Below are positions 40,401 to 53,300 of a stretch of 64,000 bases of DNA, one piece after another. Made by a program: the position numbers and the translations under genes. This stretch comes from Klebsormidium nitens. Lineage: Eukaryota > Streptophyta > Klebsormidiophyceae > Klebsormidiales > Klebsormidiaceae. The stretch's first letter is position 1. Each line of letters opens with the position of its first letter. The DNA lies in assembly GCA_000708835.1 (NCBI GenBank), contig DF237008.1:124001-188000 (forward strand), given 5' to 3'. Under the pieces are notes generated by a model. That model was not told the DNA's origin and searched no databases. It saw only the letters and a program-made list of their open reading frames with translations.

Positions 40401-43400
40401 AGCAGTTCATCCCCTCGGTGGACAAGCCCGAGGGCGTGTCGCTCCTCGAGCTCCCGCGCAAGCCCTCCCGCGACCTTAGTCACAGCCCGGTTCGCTCCCC
40501 CCGGCACCGAAAACCCGCTCAGTACACAATTGTTGACGACGACACTCTCGAAGATTCAGATACGGATAGGGAACAAGCTCGCGACAGTCGCGCAAACGGG
40601 GGGATGGATTTGGGGGTGCGTTCAGCGGGGACGCATGGGAGCGGGAAAAACGGATTGCGGGCGGTCGTGGACGATTTGCAGGCGGGGCTGCGAGAGCTGC
40701 CGACGTCGATGCGGAGTGTCATGGTTGTCATGGCGCTGACCTGGGTGAGCACCTTGACACCAGAAATTTCATGGTGTGGCGCATGGCAATGCTTGTTTGG
40801 TGCTGCTCTCATCAAGGCATCCCAAAGCGACGCAGCGGTTGCAACCGGAGGGGAAATGTATTTCGTAGACCATCCTGATCACATCCTGACCCATTTTAGC
40901 CCATTCCCTTCCGGGTAAGATGTTCGGCCAATTTTCAGACCTCCACATCTGAACGCTCCCATTCCTGCGATTGAAACATAAGAACCAAAGCTACACAGTG
41001 CATTCCATCCTGCGAAAGCATCGGCATAGTCTGGGATTCGGCGAGGCTTACGATTTGTAAAAGTGATGTATTTTGAGACGCCTAAGAGATGGGTTGTATA
41101 TAGCCCTATGGATCAAGCCAAAGCAAACTTATTGAGTATTACATTCTTTTTTGTCTTGTTCTTTTTTCTATACCCATCTCCTCTTTTCTTAATAACCCAT
41201 CAAGCGGGCTCTGTCATTGCAATTGTATACACCTCCTGTACTACACTGCGCCAGGTTGATTTAAAAAAGATTATTGCGTACTCGTCTGTGGCTCGAACGA
41301 ACGACTGGCCTCCTCTTTGTTTCGCTCCCGGATTTAAAACTGCTCCTTGACGTCGGCCTCCAATGTTGCCGAATCCTCCGCGTTTTACAAGTGTCTGCTG
41401 TCCAACATGCACTCCCTTTTGTGAGCACCTTCAAGCAATTGTTCACTACCCTCTCTTTCCGCCAATTAGCCTGGTTGCCGTTTCTACTGTTGGACACGAA
41501 CTCGAACAATATTGTATTTCCGCATGCTACTCGCTTTTGAGTACGCTTAACCCTTGACTCTCATTTCCTCTCTTCCCTTCAGTTGGCCTGGTTCCCGTTT
41601 CTGCTATTCGACACGGACTGGATGGGCCGCGAAGTGTACCAAGGGTCGCCCCAGGGCAACAAGGCGCTGGCCAACCTATACCAGCTGGGAGTGCGGGAAG
41701 GCGCGCTCGGCCTGCTACTGCAGTCGGTGAGCAGAAATGCCACCCAGGTCGTTTCCGGGCTATCGTTGCTCTCTCCCAGTCTCCAGGGGACAACTTCCGC
41801 TCCTCCCTGTTCCCGATACGATCTTCAGTCGAGACGCCTCGAGACAAAGCAAAACATCGTTCATTCAAACAAAGCTCCATCCAAAGTTATCTCTCTGCGC
41901 TTCCTAGATCGTGTCTGGGCTGTCGTTCCTGTTCATCGCCCTCTATTTTTAAGGACTGTTTCCGCTGCGGTATTCTCCAAATCTGCTCCTCACTTCTGGA
42001 CGCCTCCAGACAAAGCAATCAAGAGACTCACAAACAGAACTCTGTCAATGTCATCTGCCTCCGCTCCTCAGGTTGTGTCCGGGTTAGCGTCGCTGTTCAT
42101 CGCCCTTTGTTTTCAAGAGACCATTTCGCTGCCGTGCTCTTCAGATTTGCTCCTCACTTCTGGCCGCTCAGACTCGAAGCAAGAACAAACTTACAAGTAA
42201 TGATTCTCCATCCAACTTCATCCTTCAATTTCCAGGTCGTGTCCGGGTTAGCGTCCCTGTTCATCGACCCGCTGTGCCGGTGGCTCGGCAAAGTGCAGGT
42301 GTTGATGGGCGAACGCGCCATCACCCATGAAGTCACTCTGACTGACGTCCGAATCCTGACAGAACATGTTATGCGCTTCCGCAGGTCGTGTGTGGGCTGT
42401 CCTCCGTAATCATCGACTCCGAGTCTCCAAAGGGACTACTTCCGCTCCTCCCTTCATCAGGTACAACCTCCAGTTCGGAAGCCGAGAGAAAGCAACCAAC
42501 AGACACAAAAACAATTGTTTCAATCAACTTTCTGTCCGGTCCGCTCCTCAGGTTGTGTCCGGGTTAGCGTCCCTGTTCATCGACCCGCTGTGCCGGTGGC
42601 TCGGCTCCAGCCGGGTGTGGGCGCTGGGCAACGTCCTGCTCTTCTTCTTCATGGCCGCCACGGCAGTCGTCACGCGCGCGGCAACGACACTGATCCCCGT
42701 TTCGGGGGGGGAGGGGTATGAGCATCCGTCCTGGGTGCGGGGGGCGGCCGTGACGATCTTCGCGTGCCTGGGGGCCCCCTTGGCGGTGAGTTTACCCCCC
42801 ACTTGGGGGACTTTTCATCCAAACTCTGACTCTTAAGCTCACGGTCTGCACAGAGATGGATACCTGAAGGCAGAACGCCATTCCGTTCTGACGATCTGGG
42901 GCGCGAATGTGCAGAAGCGTGTGGGTGTCACAGCCCCTTGCATATCTGCTCGTTGAAAGCGTGTGGGACCATTTCTGACGTTTCGTTTGTTGAAAGCTTT
43001 TGAACCCTCCGTCGAAGCATTGCGTTTTCAGTAAGGCAAGCTTACTCTCGAAATCGAAACACAGTTGCGTGCCGTGTTCAGTCGGCGTTTTCGCAACAGC
43101 GGTTTTGACGAAGAGCATAGAAAACATGCCCAGATGCTTCCATAGGCTATGACCTGGCATTGCAAACTTGCTTCTCCTTCCTCCTTTTTTACTAGGAGAA
43201 AGTGCAGAGTCTGAGCAACCCGTTTTTGATGAAACATGTATAGTGGAGCGTCGTTTATGCATCCTTCCCGCTGGACAGTCGCGATTGGCCTGCGTAATTC
43301 TCTAACCTTGATCCAAAACCCGAGAACTTTCGCTGCGCTGGAAGAGAATGTCGTAAAATCAAGCGTAACTTGGACAGCGGAACTGAAGGTAACGATATCG

Positions 43401-46400
43401 CTGAGTCTTGAAGAGCAATGCTGTAAGCTAGCAATCCTCACTTCTGGATGCCAACTCTGATTTCCTTCCATTCCCTGGGCAATGGGCGAGGATGTTAGTC
43501 GTCTGAGTTCAAGGACTCATGGATATGATCCGGCTTGCTGACGCCAAAGAGATGAACCTATCCTCATAAAAGGCCTCCTTATCAGGCTCTGATTATCACG
43601 CAACTTTCTACAACCATGGTGCGCTGTCTTGCAAATCGCTTGCTTGGACTCCCAGACAGCGTGCTTGAGCAGATCTTGAAGCCTCTGGTGGCCTGCTCTT
43701 CGCATTGTCGCTACCTTCGACGTCCCTTCGAAACTCTTTCCGCAGGGAATCCGATGCAATTTATGTTGTGAGCCCTTTTTGAGATTCGACTAAAGTCAGA
43801 CGACGCTCGTTTCGTCCCCCGTTCCGCAGATGACAAATAGTACAGCATCGCAAAAAACATATTTTGTATGGATCTGCAAAGTAGTTTCTCGTCTGAATCG
43901 AGCTCTTTCGATGAGCCAGTACTGGGTTTGAAGGACTGCACCTGTCGACAGCAACGCCTTGGCGTAGCCTGGAAACGCGTCGCAACTGTTGGTTGACTGT
44001 CTGATATTGAAAGTATCCTCACGCTATTGTCCAATCTTCTTTTTATCATTCACACGTGTATCGAAGTTCACAGAACCGGTCAAGCGGCAAAGCTGCTTCG
44101 TTGCGTCCTGGTGCTGCGGGCTGCAATGCCGGTCCGCCAATCATCGGACACTTTGATGTCAGCCACGGCGGTTGGCGTTCGGTTGGTTCTGGGTGTGCAA
44201 ATCAGACCACCGGTTGGCGTTCGGTTGGTTCTGGGTGTGCAAATCAGACCACGGGTTGTAAGTGAATGCAAGCATCCGTTTGCGTGACAGCTTCCTTATC
44301 CTGCCTGCCTTTTGCTCCGAGTCTTTGTAAACCTGGGCCCCGGCTCAAGGTTACGACACCCGCTTGCTTGCATTCGTGACGGCCGGGGGATCACATGTCC
44401 ATGGCTTGGGATTTCTTTTGACATATGTTTCCTAACACTGTGTTGTGTTTACCTGCTAAGGCGTTCCTTTTTGCAGACAACCTCTAAGAAAGCGCAAGCA
44501 AGTTTATGGCAATTTGTTGATGTGCGAAGGTCATAGCGAGAGATATCGAGAAGTGTCCGCTTTCGGCACCTGTTGTGAGGAGGCAGTGACGACTCAAGCT
44601 GGGATTCGCACTTGGCCCAACAGTATACAGGAGCGAGACGCGATGCGCCATTCAGCAAATGGACCTTTGAGCAAGTCAAACCTATTCTGACACTCCGCTT
44701 CTGTGTCAAACTTGGATTTCTCGCCGCTGATTATACAAGGCTGATCCATTACTTGTTGATTGCTTGTTGAAGCAAAAGCTTTCAGAAGCGACAGAACCCA
44801 AATGACCTTAGCAAGCCTTCGGCGACAGCATTTGATAAAGCACTTTTTTATACGAATGCGAGTTCTTGGAGCGAAGTCCAAAAGAGTCACTGCTTTCTGA
44901 GGAGCACACTGATGGGGAGGGATGGGGAGGCTGTGAGGAGTACTAGCTGGGATCGCATTCGTATGTCCTAGTTACTGTAGCACTGCCCGATGCCTCAACT
45001 TTTGCACCTTCTGTGAACATTTCTGTCTTGATTAGCAGTGTGACCGACTTTCAACGCGCTTACTGCGTCTGCTTTACTTTGCTACTCTGACGTACATATG
45101 TCGTCAACGCAGAAACCAGTAAGCTGCTGCTGAGAACTGCGGACATTGATCAAATCGTGCATGGATTTGAACTTCGGGGATGACAGCGCTTGCGTGCGCT
45201 TCTTCCAGTATGTCGCCGTTGAATCCGCATCCGTCGGCCCTTATTTACACGTTAGCTTTCTCGTGACGTCTCTCTGGAGACGCATCATTGGAAGGTTGTC
45301 TGCATTGGATCCAGTCCGACCTGGTTTGTTTGTCGTTCAGGCAATCAACAAAAAACCGGAGGCCTCGGAATGCGGCATAGAAGCAGGCCGCTTTTGGCGT
45401 CTTTCTTGTGAAGGCAGTGACGAGTTGACCTGGGCATTGCACTTAGCCCATCGGTTCACCGGGGCAAGTCGCGATGCCTCATTGAGCGTATTTATCTGGT
45501 GCAAGTCAAACCTACTCTTGACACTCCGCTCCTACGCCAAATTTGAAGTTTTTGCCGCTGATTTGCTGGCTCCTTCCACTACTTGACCTGAGAGAATGCT
45601 TTCCAGCAGAGGCAGGATCTGAATGACCTAGCACGCCTGTGCGGCAGCATTCATTCCAGCGGTTTCGCATCCGGATCGAATCCCTTGGGCGAAGTTTACT
45701 AGCTCTCTTTGCTTTCTGAGGAGCACACAAATTGAAAAGGCTGTGAGGACTGCTGGCTGGGTTCAGAATCGTGCCCAGTTTTCGCGGCAGTTGCCGATGC
45801 CTCAACTTTTGCACTTTTTGTGAACGTTCCTCCCACGAATATCAATCGCGAACCACTTTGAATGCGCCTACTGCGTTTGCTATGTGTTCTGCTATTCCGA
45901 CTTTCACTTGTCACCGACGCAGGGGACCTGTAAGGTCAGAGAACCGCGGACCGTGTCTTCGTCGCACAGGGATTCGAAGACTGATTTAGATGGTGAAAGC
46001 GCTCGCATACGCGCCTTGGTTTTCTGTCGCTGTTTTTGGTTTGCATTGTTTGCCTGCCTTTCATCATACGGACAGCCCTTTTCAGAGTTTTTTTGAGCCG
46101 GAATGGTGGGATCATTGGCAAGCAGGTAACCCGACCTCCTTTGAGCTGTCATCCCACCGGACCGAGGCCAGAAAGACCCCTTGAGAGGTTTCAGTCACAT
46201 AGCGGACGCCATGCTTACTTTCGCCTTCAAAGGGCGTCTGCAGACGGCCAATTCAGCCGTCAGTGTCCTACTGAAACGAGTGTGTCGCCTGGGCCTAGCA
46301 TCGAAACGGAATCGCATGCACCATTTGAGCGCGTGCGTCGCCATTGGGGCATGGTATCCAGATAGCTTTCTGTTTGAAGGCCCTTCAATGATGTCGCCAT

Positions 46401-47386
46401 GACGAACAAAGATCTGGGTTTTACAAGCCGATGCCCAGCCGCATCGATGAGCTCATCCAGCTGAGGCGATAGCGTATAAAAGTTTCGTTTTGATCTGTTA
46501 TTTGTGACACCCTCTGTCTCCTCTTATATGTGAGGTGTAGTGCCTCAGAAACTTTCTCACGTCTCATACGGCACTGCGTGCTTTCTGCAGGTGACGTTCA
46601 GCGTGCCGTTTTCCCTAACGGCGGAGGTGACGGCCGGATCCGGCGGCGGCCAAGGCCTGGCGGTCGGCATCCTCAACCTCGCAATCGTGCTGCCGCAGGT
46701 GAGCTGGCAACCGGCAAGCGTTTGTTAACTTGACTAGAAGTTAACACACCCTTCGTGCTCCCAAGGTGTATTAAAAGCCCCAAAGGGTGGTTTGTACGCA
46801 GCTTGGACTTCACTGTTCCCGGGTGTTCCTTGCCAAATTGAGGCCGCCATAAATGAGCATTTGAATAGGTTGGGTGTCTATTCTTTGCGCTCCGGTTTAT
46901 GAGCAAGGTGCCGAGGTGGTTATGAATAGGATAAGCCTCGCCCTTCGGCTATAACCTCCCTTGAGGCACGCTTCTGTCTTGGAATAGAATTATACCCATC
47001 TTTCAAGTCTGGTGGTCCAGACAGTCTGCTCAGGGCAACTGCCAAACCGTGATTGCCGCTTTCCGCTAATGCGGATCCTTTGCCACCTCAGAAACCTTGG
47101 AGGGCCGTCTGTCCCGATCAAGATCTTTCCTATTGTGAGCGTTCTCTTGACCCCTTCGAAAGAACAGAGACCTCGACTTTAAGACAGAACATTGCTTTCG
47201 TTTTTGCAGGTGGTTGTTTCGCTGGGTTCCGGCCCGTGGGACGCGTTGTTTGGGGGCGGGAACGAGCCGGCGTTCGTTGCGGGGGCTCTGTTTGCGCTAG
47301 CAGGTGCCGTCGTAGCCATTTTGAGACTGCCCAGAACTAGAAGTCAAGACAGACCGCCGGATTTTGTTGCTCACGGATTCCCATGA
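37478..47386 (+). CDS. SUT: Sucrose/H+ symporter (SUT/SUC family)
   Basis: Glycoside-pentoside-hexuronide-type proton/sucrose symporter of the plasma or vacuolar membrane. Exons: 37478-37909, 38259-38423, 38768-38908, 39424-39557, 39991-40066, 40352-40744, 41583-41726, 42552-42785, 46591-46698 and 47210-47386 (667 aa). Family signatures run in order: [18 protein letters not shown] near residues 127-144, KWGRRRPFI in the first cytosolic loop, [42 protein letters not shown] at about 448-467, [17 protein letters not shown] and [20 protein letters not shown]. Twelve membrane segments are expected. The hydrophilic N-terminus (about 115 residues) and the central loop (about 105) are long compared with the 500-600 aa usual for the family. 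Intron 7 and the 3.8-kb intron 8 are filled with duplicated sequence. Whether substrate specificity is sucrose cannot be told from sequence. Confidence 0.94.
41466..41510 (+). repeat. Decayed copy of transporter exon 7 start
   Basis: ttagcctggttgccgtttct at 41466 matches ttggcctggttcccgtttct at the real exon 7 start (41583), offset 117 bp, with similarity continuing about 25 bp further. The copy sits in intron 6. Confidence 0.75.
41748..42551 (+). repeat. Five relic copies of transporter exon 8 acceptor and start
   Basis: The real exon 8 begins gttgtgtccgggttagcgtc at 42552. Recognisable copies begin at 41748, 41908, 42072, 42236 and 42385 (steps 160, 164, 164, 149 and 167 bp). Each is preceded by AG in a splice-acceptor-like context. 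The copy at 42236 is nearly perfect for over 50 bases and would encode [18 protein letters not shown]. The intron is 825 bp, so it is essentially an array of a roughly 165-bp unit containing exon start plus intron. Confidence 0.85.
44169..44252 (+). repeat. 42-bp perfect tandem duplication
   Basis: A 42-base unit beginning cggttggcgttcggttggtt occurs twice back to back (44169-44210 and 44211-44252) without mismatch, in transporter intron 8. It is a very recent duplication compared with the decayed repeats around it. Confidence 0.9.
44580..45930 (+). repeat. Segmental duplication inside transporter intron 8
   Basis: Sequence from about 44580 to 45110 is related to about 45410-45930. Shared blocks include ggcagtgacga (44582 and 45413), gcaagtcaaacct, gctttctgaggagcacac (44892 and 45711) and gatgcctcaacttttgca. 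Offsets are about 819-831 bp, so the two copies overlap in register as a tandem pair with many small changes. Confidence 0.75.
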
Positions 47387-50300
47387 AAAACAGCCCATCT
47401 GCGCACGCTTCTCGAATAAACCCAAATGACATGTCGAGTTGCGAAAAGCTCTGGTCGACATCCACGTGGCATAACATCTGATGACGTCGTTCCTGTTTGA
47501 ACGCGTGATGTAGCGTTCTCGTTTTTTTTTGGTTCACCTTTGGCAGCGGTTGTCCTCTTGGCTTGAGGCAGAATGAATGGTCAGCTTATGAAACTATGAT
47601 CTACTGGGCAGACCAATAGGGGGAATCAAACGCCGAACAATTTGAGGAGCTGTCCACTATTGATTGGACAGCTCGAGCTTAGAGGCTGAGCCCGTGATTG
47701 TCGGCTGCCGCCTTCTTGTTACGTAGCCTCTATGAACTGATCGTTTGGCTTCTTTTCGTTGCCTTTTCTGGAAAAACTATAGCAACTTTATTGGACGTCG
47801 AGACTGCCATGTCTAGAGCACCCTCAGTCCAGCCCCGCTGTGCGCCGTGGCAAGCAGGGTAGGGTAGATCTCTTTAGAATCGAACTTTGTCTACGCTCCA
47901 AGGCGAGGCTGTCGGCGTTTATCATAGCGCGGAAGCTCATGTCATGTTTGGTTTCCTGCAAACGGGTGTTTGGACTGCAAGAGGACGTCGTTGAGGTGCT
48001 TGCCGTTCCGGCAGTGATTTGAGAGGTGACCTTTTTCTTTTCATTATGACCTTTGAAGCAGTAGCGATGACGATCCTAATCTGAGGCATTCACTCAGAAG
48101 CGGTTAGGTTTCAGACGCTGCACGCTGTCCGAATTTGGAAATGATTCAACGGGCATGTTGGAGCTCACAAGGTCTGCTCCTCTGCCGCTTTCCCCTTGCT
48201 GGCCCATCCTCCCTTGCAAACACGTTACCCCCTGCCTACTGACTTAGAGTGTAGATTGATGCTTTTGAGGAAAAAAGAGTTGACAGATGCTTTTCACGGA
48301 AAAGGTGCTATTGTAGCGTTGCTTTGTTGGAGCTGTCAATCTATTTATGCTCAAAGTGTGCACTCCGTCAAACCTGCCCATCTGTCCGGACTTTGACTTA
48401 GAAATGGAAGACTGGGCCATTGATGTTCTGAGCTTAGCCATTGGATGAAACACGGACTTTCATCAGAAGAGATTGACATGGTCGAGGCGGCATGGTTTGG
48501 CGAAAAATGCAATACGTTGCTGGCTTGATGTGTTAATTCTTGAGTTTCGAAATTTTGGAAGGTGAAGTCATAACGGGATGCTTCCTTGAAAGACGAAAGG
48601 GCACCTTACCACCATTTAAACAGGCATGTAGGACCGATTGCAGGCCACACACTAGTCGGCCCCCGCTTCGATTCACCCCGGCTGTTTGAGTTGACTGCGA
48701 ATCTTGGTCAAGAATACCAAGGGCGGACCCTGGCCAGCCGCAGGATTTTGAGTTCAACAAGTCCGCTTGTCTAAAATCATGCCCCGTCGTCCAGAACCTT
48801 TCTGAAACGTTACGACGTTGAGCTGGGAGGATCGAACTCTCGCTGGGCATCACTTCGTGGAGTGCCCATCAAACGCAGCATCATCAGTTCGACTGAGGCT
48901 CCCTCTTCGCATGACGGTTCTGGTATCATCATCTTCTTTCAGCCGGTACTTAAAAATGCTGCAAAGAGATCGTTCTGTCCAGTCATTCGTTGTCCTACTC
49001 AGCCCAATGAAGAAAGCAGGTTACGCTCTTTTTTTGCTGCTCCGTCATTCACTCCCTGTGTTCCAAGCTTTGCGGTGTATAAGCTTATACCTCAACGTGC
49101 ACGTATCATGCAATTGGGGTTAGCCGCCTCAAGTTTGAGTTCGATGAGGCGCTTGTGTGACTCCCGTTGGCAACTCATAACAGCCTGTTCAATCAAGAGG
49201 CCGACGACAACCGCTGGGCTGATCTGGCCGAAGCATCCTACTTCTTGCTGCCTATTGCCTCCCATATGCTTGCACGATAAGACAGGAAAAGAAAGTAAGG
49301 GTCTGCTTTGAGGGGAGGCGTCTCATCGACAATTTACGACTGGTTTATCAAACATCTCTACGACTGGTGAGAAAGCTTGGGGTTTCGTGCAACGCGGTTC
49401 TCTGAAGCTTCAGGCTTCCAACAAGTTGCATCTTTTTGATTCGGTGTGTCTGGCAGGCAGCGCAGGACGGTTGTCGATTACTTTCAGAGGTCTTTGTCCT
49501 CTTGGGTTCGGCAGATGGTGTGGCGTCCTTAGCAACATGCATCTCAAGTAGATATATAGATACCAAAGCCTTCGTTTGGCGGTGCATCTGGATCCCGGGC
49601 TGAAGTGCGAGAAAGAACTTCGGATGTGTGGTTTCTTGTGAAGCGAGAGAGTTGCAACCCTCAGACAGGGAGGTTCTTGACATGACGAGCACAGCCGCCG
49701 GAAGCCAGTCGCCGTTGAGATTGAGGTTGAGAAGTCAACACGGAGATCTCGGGTGAAGTTCGGCTTGAAGCCTCCCGTGGGAAGGTGAAGTTGCTGCGAA
49801 AGGAAGGAGCTCGCTTTCGATTGGGGTAAAAAGTAAAAGCTTACAAGAGAGCTCTCTTTCCCTCGCTCGTTTTTGAAGCACCTGTAGAGTGCGCTGTTCC
49901 GGGGGCGGTGAGGAAGTAAGAGCTGGAAAGGATGATCCAAGTGCGATCCGACTGCTCCCGATGCCTCAATCACTGGCAGTCTTATTGTTCAAGTGGACCC
50001 CGTAGGATACGTCCAGCCATACATATTGGAGTCGCTGTCAGAAATGTAATTGGAGGCGGATGTTCCAGCAACCCAGTCACGTATGAACTAGGTGGAGCAA
50101 CGCTGTCCATGGCCGCTAAAGACTCGTTCTCGCTGACTATCCTCAATTTGTGTCCTCTGCTTTGAGGGCAGAGTCTGCTGTTGAGGACGAACTTCTCGAA
50201 GGTGTGCGTGCTGATCAGAATACTTCAAAAGATGACTGGTGTGGACTCTGGACTTGCAAACTGGTAGTGCAGACCGGCAGAGTGGGCAAAGCTATGACAC

Positions 50301-53300
50301 CATTTTGCCAAATTTACGGTGTGCCTTCGGATGAGTTCTGCCCTAGATTCCAATCACGAGATTGTAAGACACGCCCGCGCGTTGATTCTCTTATGCGTTG
50401 GTCTATCTGCAGTGAAGCTTTGCTGACAGCTTTTCAGACGCTTGAGCGTTCCGTCCCAAGCTACCACACAAAGCACCTCCTTCTTTGCTCGACAATTAAG
50501 ATGATGAGTAAAACCGTCACTCCTGGATACACAAGATTTATTCTTCCGTTTTCCTCGCTGTCCTTTTTACCAAGGCTACGGTTCTTCGGTTACGTGAGGG
50601 CGATCGCAATCGCTCGCCAAACTTTCTGCTCTCTCTGCCGCCAGCCATTGAAGAGGCGATGTGGAGATCAGGTGGGCTAGCAAATTTGGGCCCAGAAAGA
50701 TCTTGACCCAGATCTTGTCTCTGATGCCTCGAAACTTCACAAGTGCTTGTCATTCACCGGCTTCGCAAGTGACTACGTTTAAGGCGCCCCGCTATGAACA
50801 TCAGTTCTGATGAAGCGATTCCTCTAGTCAAATACTTCCGTTGGCACCCACTGCTCGATGCCTGATTCCCCCAAGTCATCCGATTCAATGGAGCTTTATT
50901 GTGGCAGATTCAGACCAAGTGTTGCAGTATCTGAAAGCTAGCTTCCCGCGGTCTGTATCTTAGGAAAAGCGTGTTGCATTTCAAAATCGTGTTCAGGTGC
51001 GTTGCGAGGGTTGATTGTGCATTTAATCCGGGGGATCAGACTGCGGGAAGGATTGTTTTTGATGGCTCGGGCCAGATTGCCAATCTACTGAATTCGCTTG
51101 TCAAGTTCCTAGTCGCAATTGCAGATTCACAGTTGACATCCGTAACGACGCCACAAAGTCTGCCGTCTCTCGCCCTAGCCAGTGACCCTCTGCGGGGTAA
51201 TCCACCTTTGGAGGAAGCTGGTTGCGGTATTAATCGATGCTCAGAAGCTGCCAGCTAGTAAGAGCAGCAAAAGCTGCATGGGTCCACGCTTCTGAAGGAG
51301 TGCATCGCGACTCGGACTCACTTTTATAATCTGTCATTCACTGCGGCCAGCACTTATTTCAATCGGTTTGCATTTGTTGCAGCCGCAGGAACCCAAATGG
51401 TACCAACTGCCCGAAAGCCTTCTTCGTCTAGAGGTTGTGATGACATTCTCGCCTGACATGAATGTGGTTCATATCAACCAGATACTGCGCATGTCATGCT
51501 TGAATTCAGCACATTCAAACGCCTCCAAATGACATCTTACAGTTCGTGTCCGCAGCGTCTGGAGCAGCTTGCCTCCGAAACTCCCTGCAAGTTGTGCAAA
51601 CCTGTGCCGGGAGCAGCGTCCTATCATTGTACGCCGAAAGGCAGGTCCTTGCCCCCCAGAATCATTCTGAGATAAGCGTATCTCCTTACGGTACCCGTTG
51701 ACTTCTGGCTAACCTGCAAAGCAGTACTGGGGCACCCTGATACAACTACCTGTGAGAATCAGATGGTGTACCGGGCGACAATCAGTTTGTCAGATGTCAA
51801 AACAGTCCTCAACGTTTCTGAAACCTCTCTCAGTATGGCTGAATGGTCCTCGTTGGACGAGGGACGTATCCGGGATGCGAGTCGTTTTTCTCCTCAGCGA
51901 ACTCACCTGGTCTGTTGTCCTCAGCCTGGTGTCTTTCGGCGGAAAGGCAATGAGGGCCTTGAAAGAGTGGGCACGACGACAATGCCCACTCTCAGCGCTG
52001 AAGCCATTCCGCTCATGATGTGATGCGCTGACAGACTTGCCCTTTGTCATTCCCAACAAGATTGGTAGAAGGCACGAAGTGATCAATTGCAAGAGGGATT
52101 CGTCATCGGATGCAAAGCGACGCAGTCGCGGTCTCAACTTAAAGAGCGCCGCGCAATGAAACCGAGTGACTGTCACCATCTACTTGTACCACAGATCGAC
52201 TCCCAAAGCTTTGTTCTGATTCTCGATCACGCTGGAAAGGATTCCGTAGCCCGTTTGTGCGGGTTGACGTCCACTTGAGCTAGCTTGATGTGGCGAAGGA
52301 AGCCGTTCACAAACTTCGCGGAGGCCGAGATTGTTTACGTTTTTCTGGTTTGCGTACACTTGGCATTGACGAGCTTGGGCGCACATCTAGGCCCATGCTG
52401 AAACTCAGGTTCCATGGTCACCACCGAGCCATGAACCTCACTTTGGGATCTTGTGACAGCCACGAAACTTTTCTATGAAAGCGGGTTTCAGGACTCTTAC
52501 CGGACACCCTTTACAACATTTAAGGGGTCTTCGGTTTCGGCTTGTCTTTGTTGCCTGGCAGTTCGCAGACGCACGACGGACAGGGGCACTGTGCGTCGTT
52601 GCACGATTGTTGGTTGGTGTTCGTACCTGCACCTGGAGCTCTTCTGAAACGCTCTTCGTTTGATTGACTTGACCGCGGACATGTTCGACGCGTTGTTTTC
52701 AATTTTTCCCGAGCACACCTTTAGCCGGCAGGTTTTTGCAACGCCATATCTGCTGAATAAATTGAGCGTATCGGCGGGCTGTGGAATTAATCCTGCTGGG
52801 AGGAAAGCTCTAGACCATCGCTTTTCAAACCCGATAAATTTTGAGGCTGGACAAATTTGTGCATCTAGGCTGTGGCAAAGATTGCCAAACGGCGACACGT
52901 GGACCTTTCAGGCTACTCGACGTCGTCATTGTTTCTGAGAACCTGTCACCAACTTGAGAACCAGTCCGTCCCAATGGATAAATAGCATCCTATCGTCCAC
53001 CATCCAGTCCGGTATGAATGAAGCGAGAGTTAAAGGTGTAAAGACGGTCAATGTTTTGATCCAGTTCGTTCCCAGGTTATTTATCTGTGCTTAAGTTGAG
53101 TTCAAAGAGCGCAAGATACTTTCTTCTTTGGGAGGTTTCCGGAAAGGCGGCGATGAGGAACAAGAAGCATGGGCGAAAGCTCAAGCACTGAACTCTCTGG
53201 GACATCCCTGCCGAGCCTCCCATTCTGGGCTAACTCTCTGCCTTAATCGCGGTTGCGCCCTCTAGTTTTCGCTCGAGGAAGAATCCTTAAGCATGCTCCT

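Noticed and set aside
48820-48860. Minus-strand GAGAGTTCGATCCTCCC looks like a tRNA T-arm.
   Set aside because: The T-stem pairs poorly, and no matching acceptor stem, D-arm or anticodon arm is found in the 70 bases that should precede it.
50150-50680. 176-codon open frame.
   Set aside because: No motif, no splice partners, ordinary composition, inside the degenerate repeat spacer.
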